Shown here one piece after another: positions 56,428 through 64,000 of a DNA stretch of 64,000 bases. Below the pieces are notes generated by a model. The model ran no database searches, was not told the DNA's origin, and saw nothing but the letters and a program-made list of their open reading frames with translations. The DNA is from Schistosoma haematobium (Eukaryota; Platyhelminthes; Trematoda; Strigeidida; Schistosomatidae): contig NC_067196.1 of assembly GCF_000699445.3 (NCBI RefSeq), positions 31,640,616 to 31,704,615 of the forward strand, read 5' to 3'. Within the stretch, counting starts at the first letter, position 1; the number at the start of each line of letters is the position of its first letter. Made by a program: the position numbers and the translations under genes.

Positions 56428-57239
56428 CTTGAAAAATATAAAAAAAGAAGTAGAAACAAGAGAAAATTTACTTCATTGAGATGAAACAAATCATGGTTGA
56501 TACTATCAACAAACATCTCTTTATTATACACTACATATAATTGAAAAGCTATGCAACTGCAGATACTGTAGGATTAGTAACAATATCAGTCAGTTGTTCA
56601 AACAAAACTAATGATACAATACTTACAAGCTTGAAACCCTGGTTCCAAATTATAGGTTCGAATATGAACAGTCCTTACATACGGAAAAGATGAGTGCAAG
56701 ACTAATTAGAAAACAATGTGTCTATTATAAATTGATGGATGATTTAAAATACAAATTCACTAAAGATACCAGATGTATCTAACTGTTTAATGTACGAAAC
56801 CTAAATGTAAAGCTTCACTTATCCTAATTTTGGTAACTAAAAGTTTAGTGAAACAGCATTTCTGACAAATAAGTTTATTGAAAAGATTTAACTTAACAAT
56901 TCAAATTAGATCAGAATATGAATGAATGAATAATAATAATTTCACATATATTTTTTAATACTCAAATGAGTAGAACTAAGAAATCTGTTGAAGACGTTAT
57001 TAATCAACCTATTCCATATTACACCATAAAAATAAGTACAAGCTAAATAAGATCATGACAATTATTCACTTGCATTTACATCAATACTGAACCAAAAATA
57101 GTTGAGCATAGACCCACATTTAACGCAACTGAAGTCATAAGACATGTTCGTATTTACTTAGTGATCTGTTTTAGTTCATTGTATTAAAGTTAAAAAATTA
57201 TTTATTCACTGAACAGTCGATTTAAACTAGGTCGCATAT

Positions 57240-58103
57240 TGACTGACATTTTTTCTCTAAACTGGAAAAACGACGCACTAGCACAACAGATTGACAAGCT
57301 TTCATTTTACTGCCGATATATGGACGATAGATTTATCCCTTGTAATGACTATATTTGATAGAAAAAACACTTGAGCGATTCAATACAGTTCATCCGTTCA
57401 TAAAATTCACATAAGAGGAAGAGAATAGAGATAGAATAGTCTTTCTAGATATTCTACTTACAAGGAGAATAGATGGGTCATTAAGAAGAAACATAAACAA
57501 GAAAACTACTTGGATGGGTCAATATACGAATTCTCTTAGTTTTGTTCTTCTACAGTAAAAAAGGAACCTGGTTAGAACACTGTACCATAGAATCAAGACC
57601 ATATGCTCTCTAGATGCAGTCGAAGACGAAACAAAGGCTTTGTACGCGTCTCTGGAAGGAAATGGATATCCGGAGAAATTTATAAATGAAAGCATAACCA
57701 TTAAAAGAGAGCATAAGGAATGTCTAACCGTGAACAAAACACCTCTGTACATACGCTTACAATTCAGAGATGAACCTAGTGTAATTCTAAGACTGGAGTT
57801 ACGCAGATCAATCCAAAGAACTTTTAATGCAGGTAAACTACATTTAATGTTTCCCACACGTCTAATGATCACTCCGAGGCTGAAAGATAAATTGCCTAGA
57901 CTAGCCAACTCGTTCTGTCTCTATTAATTCAGCTGTTCCTGTGGAGCAAGTTATATTAAGAGATGTTCTAGGAATTTGTATATTCCGGCTCGTAAGGACT
58001 TCCGAAAATGGTTAAGCAAAGGTGTAGTTAAAACTGTTAACAGCTCCATTTTAGTCCATTTAATTCAGATAGGACATACAGCCAATAATGGGGCTATCTT
58101 TCG
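57240..58103 (+). mobile_element. Penelope-like element relic: RT to GIY-YIG
   Basis: Broken plus-strand frames in family order. First, IDKLSFYCRYMDDRFIP (RT catalytic YMDD). Then LERFNTVHPFIKF, RIVFLDILLTRRIDGSLRR and GQYTNSLSF. The 95-codon frame at 57640-57927 has the blocks GNGYPEKFINES, LRRSIQRTFNAGKLHL and LKDKLPRLAN. Last, FSCSCGASYIKRCSRN, then KTVNSSILVHL. Several stops and frameshifts interrupt it, and the GIY-YIG motif has Lys for the usual Gly before Arg. It ends abruptly at the 806-bp repeat. The 129-codon minus frame at 57519-57908 is a shadow. Confidence 0.85.
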
Positions 58104-58911
58104 CAATAACAGTCAATAGTTAAACTTTCAACAACAAAAAACCAGTGCCATGTAGACGATAAGTGTAAATTAACAATTTTAATATTTCCATATATATATA
58201 TATAGCATTTTTATCAGTTAGAAGTTCTACACCATGATAACCAGCAGAGAGTGTTGTTTCAATTATTCAAATGGTAAATCCAAAGTGGAAGATACTTACA
58301 CTAAACTATACACTGAGTGATATCGAGTAATGATACATCGACAATTTAAATAGATTACCAACAATTTGTACATCAATACTGCTGGCACAATGGAAAAAGA
58401 TTAATAATGTTCATAGATGCTATGAATACATTCCACTAATATGTATTTGGAAAAAAAGAAAGACTATATCAGTGTGGGCTTTCTGTCAATCACTATTTCA
58501 GAATTGCACTACTGATAAAGTTATTTGTAGCATAAAATATTTAATCACTTTGTAAAACATATATAACCCCAAAATACTAATGCCACAGAACAGAGATAGT
58601 GAAAAACAGAGGTAGAATTTACTTTTTCATAGCATACATAACAATCAGTCAGTCATTGACAACGTAGAATTTCGTACGTACCTACATCAGTTCCATTTGC
58701 CATAACACATTAGCACACACATACAATTGTCGATACAAATACCATAGTGGTACAAGTACTAAATGCATAAGCATTAATCGGAAAAATTAGGGTTTGAAGA
58801 TGTTAGTCAAGGAGTATAATCCAGTGAAATGAATTTGGAAAGAGAAAAAATGGGACATGAAGAATCCAGAAGATTAGAATTTGGGAGAACACAAAGAGTG
58901 GATGCACCTGC
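58104..58911. repeat. 806-bp direct repeat, copy 2
   Basis: It matches 49744-50549 apart from one extra TA unit. To its right, 58912-58938 continues for about 27 bp as diverged coding end of the same non-LTR element: on the minus strand it reads TRNRLHWRRCIHSLCSPKF, an intact C-terminus where copy 1 has a TGA. Beyond 58940 similarity stops. Confidence 0.9.
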
Positions 58912-61900
58912 GCCAGTGTAAACGATTTCGAGTCATACGTTTTGAGCATACACAACAATGAAAAACATTTAACAAATGAACATGAAATCTATTTTAAAAA
59001 ATTAAATAAAGGGATCATCAGAACGACATCCTAAGTAAAGAAGGTGTTTAATATAAACTATAATGGATAGTATTCATCAACAGAAAAACAAATTCATTAA
59101 TGCATATTTTCCAAAAATAATAAATAATATTTCAATAAATCACGCTATATATATAAAGAAAACTTGACCAGAAACTAATGCTACACACGCGATTACAATA
59201 CAAAATGAACAGAAATATTATTCATAATGAAAATGAATTAATGAATTTTTAATTACATGAATAAAACAAATTAAACAATACGCATAAACATATTAAACTG
59301 TAATAATTCCTGTTGAACTACCGGCATTCAACTTTTACTATGTAAAAACAATAACAAAAAAAAACATAATGATTCTATATCTCATACATATCATATGTAA
59401 GGTAATAATACGCATAGATAAGATAAATTAATAATAGAAACGCAATAACGGAATGATATTAAAAAGTATGAACGATGAACAAGAGAAAGGGATGAAAAAT
59501 GAGATATACACATTGTTTTATTACCATAGTAACAGAACCAATTTTATAAATGAGAAAAAAGAATCACTTTTACATTTTTTAAAATTAATTATCTATTTGA
59601 ATTTAACTTGTTGAGAAAAAAGGTAAACAAGCGAACATATAGTTTTCGTTATTCCATTTCTTCGCTTAATAATAATTGTTTTTGCCTTATACTATACTAA
59701 TTACAAAATTACTAGGGATAGCAGTAAGAGTAGGAGAAAAAACTTTTTTTTTCAAAATAAAAGGCTATAAATAATTGAACAAGATGTTTCTCAATAACAA
59801 TGATAAAAACACAAACATACATAAGTACATACACAGATATGATAAGTATTCCTAGTAATGTTCTGTTTAATTGCAAAATATCACCAGACCAATTAATAGT
59901 GAATTATAGAAATTAAGAGTTAAATTACGACTGTGTTCTTATTCTACAGTACTTAATATTTAAGAGCAAACCACGAATGAACAATGTAACATAAAAAGTT
60001 TCACATAGTTCAATATACAATCAAATAAAGAGAGATTGTGTTTTGTTTAAGGCAAGTAATTATATCAAAAATTGACGATGACAACGAATGAATTCAATGA
60101 TAAAAAATAGTGCTGAAAATGATTTTTTTAAAGAAAAAACTGAGGAAAAGGTTACTCATGATAAGCAGTAATAGTTACTAACAAACACAATAAAATTAAC
60201 ACATAGACATCATACGAAATTAGGAAGAGAGAAGGAGATGGGAAACGAAAAAGTGATATTTTTTTGAAAATGAGATATTTCCTGGAATGAGGGATTATTA
60301 TTACTAGTATTATTATTAATATACAAGAAAAATATAGATTATCAATGACTATGTTGTTGAACAATTTTGTTTATAGTTGTGCACACGAAAATATACAAAC
60401 ATTAGCAGAAAACGAATACAAGTGTTTACAGAAAGGAAAAGCGGAAAAGCATCTTCGCGTTTCCACAAAGAAGAAACGGAAGACAAAATTCAAGTAAATT
60501 TATCTGTTTCATATAATATAATCACCGAAATTCATAATCTAAATATGTACGTAAGAATGTATTTAGAATCATCACAAAAAAACTAAGAGTACTGAAGAAA
60601 TAAAAGATTAGTTTAAACCTTATAACAGAAAAGACAACACTTCTTACCATAAATTGATATTTGAAAATACAGGAAGAAACAATATTGGCTGTTTTTGATG
60701 AATGCTAAATGTTGAAAATAACTAATCTATGATCGAAATTAAAAACATGAAATTCCTCCTCAATGATGAATAACACAGGAAATTCTTGTTCTTAAGATTA
60801 TTCGTTCATCATGTTTTTATAATCGCTAAACAATCATGATCACTAAATATCGTTGTATCTTTCCTTGCTAAGGTACACGAATTCATAAAAGGATTTATTA
60901 AAAATAACGAACGTAAATATTACTATAACCCAAAAAAAGGAATAGTTACTCAAGTTTCAACTAATACAGGACAGGTATGAGCACCGTATCAATTGTATTT
61001 GGTTGAGATAACTGGATAGTAATATTATCCATCATATAACTAAAGTCGAGTACATAAACTTATAATTAGTGAGTTTCATCATAATACATTAGTAGAAAAT
61101 TGAATGTTTAATTAGTGGAACAGCTTTAACTAATTAGAAAACAAATTGAATTATTATAGATGATTAAAAGTTCATATTATAAGGAGAATAAATGAAGTTT
61201 ATAACAAAACTATAGTCAAATTGTAAATGTATACTATAATATCAGTCACTTATGGGAATGTTATATGCACAAACACAATTTACTAGGAAGAAATCAAATG
61301 TAGGATCATGTGTTGATCTTACGTGTGATTTCTTTTCATTTAACTTTGGTATTAATTTAATAGGATATTCGTTCAATGTGACGATTTATTTTTAACTAAT
61401 AATTACTAGATATAAATCCGTATAAAACTAAAATCCAAATGATGAATAAATGCCTACCATCCATACTAAAAATTCTTTCTTATAATATAACCTGTCCAAG
61501 TAGAAGAGGTTAGAAAAAAAGTAACTGTTGTAACCTGGATGTCGAACCGTAATTAAGAATTAACATCATTATCCGTTATAGAACTCTAAAATATGGTTTA
61601 TAGCAAAGTATACAACTAAACATATAATAACATCATTTTGACACAAATTACTACAATTATTAACTATACATGGTAGACATAATGAATCATCAAAATAAAA
61701 GAATGATAATGTAGAAATAGAAGAATAAGAAACCCATACTAAGAAGAAATGGACAATAGAAAGATGAAACTCTACTTTATATAATCAAACAATCATTTAT
61801 AGTTTACTCATTTAATTCACTCTTAAATCAGATGATATTGATATATCATATTAATTGATAGTTTAATAATTTTATAGTAAACAAACTAGCCAAGTTATGA

Positions 61901-62128
61901 TCAATCATAAAAATCTAATAACCTCATTCAATGCTGGTGAAAATAACTTTGTTTTTAAACAGTCAAAGATTAAATATAATCTGTTCGGTAATTCTACATT
62001 ACAAGATGGAGAATTTTTGTGCTAATGATAATATTTCATCTTGTCACATATATACAGTATTAATATGTCATAAATATAACATCACTGAAGAGAATAACAG
62101 ACATAAAATACAATAGATATAAAATTAC

Positions 62129-62337
62129 TTTCAACCATTGGATTTGTTCCAAAGTAACAGACATAGCTGTACGATCTTTAGCTGATTTACAAGTTGTTAT
62201 TCGTAAACCATGAAATGCTTGAGTAATTTCTGATGCTAACTGTAACACTTCAACTGGTTTTGAACGAACAGGTGTAGAAAGATGATGTGTAATATCTGTG
62301 AGTAAATCCCAGACATCTTGATTTGAAACAGTTCGAC
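62129..62337 (-). CDS. INPP4: inositol polyphosphate 4-phosphatase, active-site exon
   Basis: This 209-nt internal exon (2 leading bases plus 69 codons) carries the dual-specificity phosphatase loop C-x5-R as GLRITTCKSAKDRTAMSVTL. The family signature of INPP4 enzymes is CKSAKDRT, with Cys as nucleophile and Arg binding the phosphate. Upstream residues DVWDLLTDITHHLSTPV and VEVLQLASEITQAFHG fit the helical part before the loop. The acceptor is TTTTGAAAATTAG before 62337 and the donor is AAA|GTAATT after 62129. Spliced to 56427 it gives EQIQWLK followed by SEGMHESCFTKAL, in register with the family. Exons for the C2 domain and the rest of the protein must lie to the right of 62338, mostly outside the window. 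An alternative upstream donor (GTTGAA) would shift the phase and is disfavoured. Confidence 0.9.
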
Positions 62338-62734
62338 CTAATTTTCAAAAACAAAAAGTATGAAAAAAAATATTGAAATGTGAGGTTGTAGCAGTTAGCA
62401 TTGTTATGCATTTACATGATTTGTTTAAACATGTGAGGAGGAAAATTGTTTCAATATTTCCATTTATTCTGTCACCCATATATTCGCCTTTGTCAGCTAC
62501 TCACGTTTAACCTTGACCAGATTAATGCATGTATGTGTGTATCTACCCACTTCCTGTATTTTTCACATGACTTATAAAAATGGAATCACCTTGTTATTCT
62601 TTGAATCAGCATATAACCGAACTCTAATGTTCTATACACTTGCTGAATATTGAGTTTGTTTGTTGTTCAATACTGACATGTCTGAAATAAGCTTACTGTT
62701 GTAACGTGTGACTGCAGGTTTTGATAAGCAGCGT
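62338..62734. other. INPP4 upstream intron, AT-rich
   Basis: No further exon recognised. The segment 62460-62720 is slightly GC-richer and may be an old repeat. Confidence 0.45.
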
Positions 62735-62965
62735 TTTATCGATCAATTCAGTGACACGGAAAAACACGTAGTGAACGACCTAGAGTCCCGATTGGTCCCG
62801 CTTCCCTATCTAGCCCAGCCAATTGAGTCTAGAACGCAAGTCACGGCCCCTGAGTTATGAATCGTTATATTTCAAACATACTCTATTTATATACTAACCA
62901 AACAGACCACATCGTACCACAAAAATAGAAAACAACATCTGTACAATATTTAACGAGTGAAATAA
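62735..62965 (-). mobile_element. solo-LTR-like element, family A, truncated
   Basis: The minus strand matches the middle and 3' part of the LTR at 31584-32087: GTACAGATGTTGTTTTCTAT, GGTACGATGTGGTCTGTTTG, a good TATA box in AGTATATAAATAGAG, and ATTGGCTGGGCTAGATAGGG. The 5' portion (from TGTTATATCC) and the last bases are missing. Confidence 0.65.
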
Positions 62966-64000
62966 ATAACGGCGAATAGGGAATGTTCATTTAACGTCCA
63001 AGGACATCATTAGACTTAACATGCTAATGATTGGCACATTATTCCTCAGCATCCATAACACCTACCGTAAATACAACACGTATTTGACTATTGATATGCT
63101 GCTGTTTTAAACGTTTTGAGTAGGCAGGTTACATACAAAGTCAAGTAAAAAATTATGCCTCATTCATATCAATATCATTCAATCATTTTGGAGTCAATCA
63201 CGGGCACTATAGTGTTGAGCTCAGTTTGACAGCACTACATGATAACATCATTCAGTAAGTGTTGTTGCTTCAAGTAAACTCAGTGAACCAGCGACGAAAC
63301 CAAAGTTTTCAGATAAAACGATAACATATTCTGAACTAGTTAGTTACAGTTTACATACACATAGTATCTTGAAGAGTATTTACAGAATCACTATATTTAC
63401 TGATGTTTTATAAAGTACATAGATAAATCTAATTATAGTTAAAAATGTATTACCACAAGGATAGTTTTCTTAACAATTCGTAAGTCATCGACCGAATAGT
63501 TTACTTACCTACCTAACAACGAGATTTAAACTTGACATAAATAGTTTCGAATCTAAAACTATCATTTACCAAAGTATGAGGCTAAAGTTATGATACTAAT
63601 ATTTAACTTAAAACACGGAAATATATGGAAACGAAATTAATTGAAAAAAAAAACTAAACAGATTAGGACAATTTTCCTTCTTTTCACATCATAGAACAAA
63701 ATGTTATCTAAACGTGTGAATAAATCAAATACTAAATGAACATGCAATCTAAAGTTATTAATCCTGTGATTAGAGTAATCAAATTATTAAACTGAAAAGA
63801 TTATTTTTCCAACTGAATTATCTACAATTGGTATATTGTGTTTTGATGTATTAAATAGATTTCATAGGATTTCAATTATACTTATAACATTTTAATGAAA
63901 AGTGAACAATTTCTTTGTCTACGACAAATATAATGATGGAAACACGCTTCATTAAATGAAAATAATAAATATTATTGATGAAGAATTGAAATCATGTGAA
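62966..64000. other. AT-rich DNA, probably intronic to INPP4
   Basis: No exon or repeat recognised up to the window edge. Confidence 0.45.

Larger units (their letters stand above)
56428..62128 (-). other. INPP4: intron of the INPP4-type gene
   Basis: This 5701-bp intron has donor GTAATT at 62128-62123 and acceptor ..TTTTTCAAG at 56428 on the minus strand. It contains a PLE relic in antisense orientation (57240-58103) and the second copy of the 806-bp repeat (58104-58911). The rest (56428-57239, 58940-62128) is AT-rich with no recognised feature. The 60-70 codon frames in it (60152-60364, 60377-60586, 61931-62116) are unsupported. Confidence 0.8.

Noticed and set aside
57519..57908. 129-codon minus-strand frame
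   Set aside because: It is antisense to the PLE relic (TFNAGKLHL and LKDKLP blocks on the plus strand).

Overview
The window looks like nuclear DNA of a schistosome (flatworm, Schistosoma). It is strongly AT-rich and gene-poor. It carries relics of families I recognise from that genus: SM-alpha-type hammerhead-ribozyme SINEs, an SR2-like RTE retrotransposon, other non-LTR reverse transcriptases and Penelope-like elements (PLEs). I cannot name the species. All family assignments rest on motifs read by eye, because no database search was possible.

Two protein genes are supported, both on the minus strand. The first (10.2-12.7 kb) is a single-exon Shaker/Kv1-type voltage-gated potassium channel. 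It has a complete T1 domain, six membrane segments and a pore, a long low-complexity N-terminal extension, and an S4 segment one charged repeat shorter than in Shaker. The second is the 3' end of an inositol polyphosphate 4-phosphatase (INPP4-type) gene. The exon with the CKSAKDRT active-site loop lies at 62.13-62.34 kb and the terminal exon at 56.24-56.43 kb. They join in phase across a 5.7 kb intron, and upstream exons lie beyond the right edge. A third minus-strand segment (21.96-22.36 kb) has a splice acceptor and coding-like but interrupted frames; it may be a decayed or unrecognised terminal exon.

Most of the rest is mobile-element debris. A tRNA-like SINE family (unit about 405 bp) recurs at 5.2-5.8, 9.0-9.4, 15.1, 16.9-17.3, 24.4-24.8, 29.0-29.6, 32.9-33.1, 35.1-35.5, 38.5-39.0, 39.7-40.0, 47.0 and 52.6 kb. 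It carries a 46-nt hammerhead-ribozyme fold, perfect in the copy at 32.91-32.96 kb. Many copies sit in head-to-head inverted pairs. A classical SM-alpha inverted pair lies at 13.5-14.2 kb, a truncated copy at 44.3 kb, and a relic of a third hammerhead SINE at 37.6 kb. Two families of solo-LTR-like elements have TG...CA ends and, in the best copies, target-site duplications (1.0, 27.3 and 46.5 kb; 2.2, 30.2, 31.6 and 62.8 kb). PLE relics lie at 7.9-8.6, 27.8-28.1 and 57.2-58.1 kb. A 98%-identical 111-bp palindrome flanked by a 15-bp duplication lies at 23.06-23.38 kb. Non-LTR relics lie at 40.9-41.4, 41.8-43.8 and 50.6-51.6 kb. An 806-bp segment at 49.74-50.55 kb is repeated at 58.10-58.91 kb with one visible difference.

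The two genes show no functional coupling. The main biological interest is the density and variety of hammerhead-bearing repeats and their inverted arrangement, the 806-bp sequence identity, and the unusual S4 and pore of the Kv channel.
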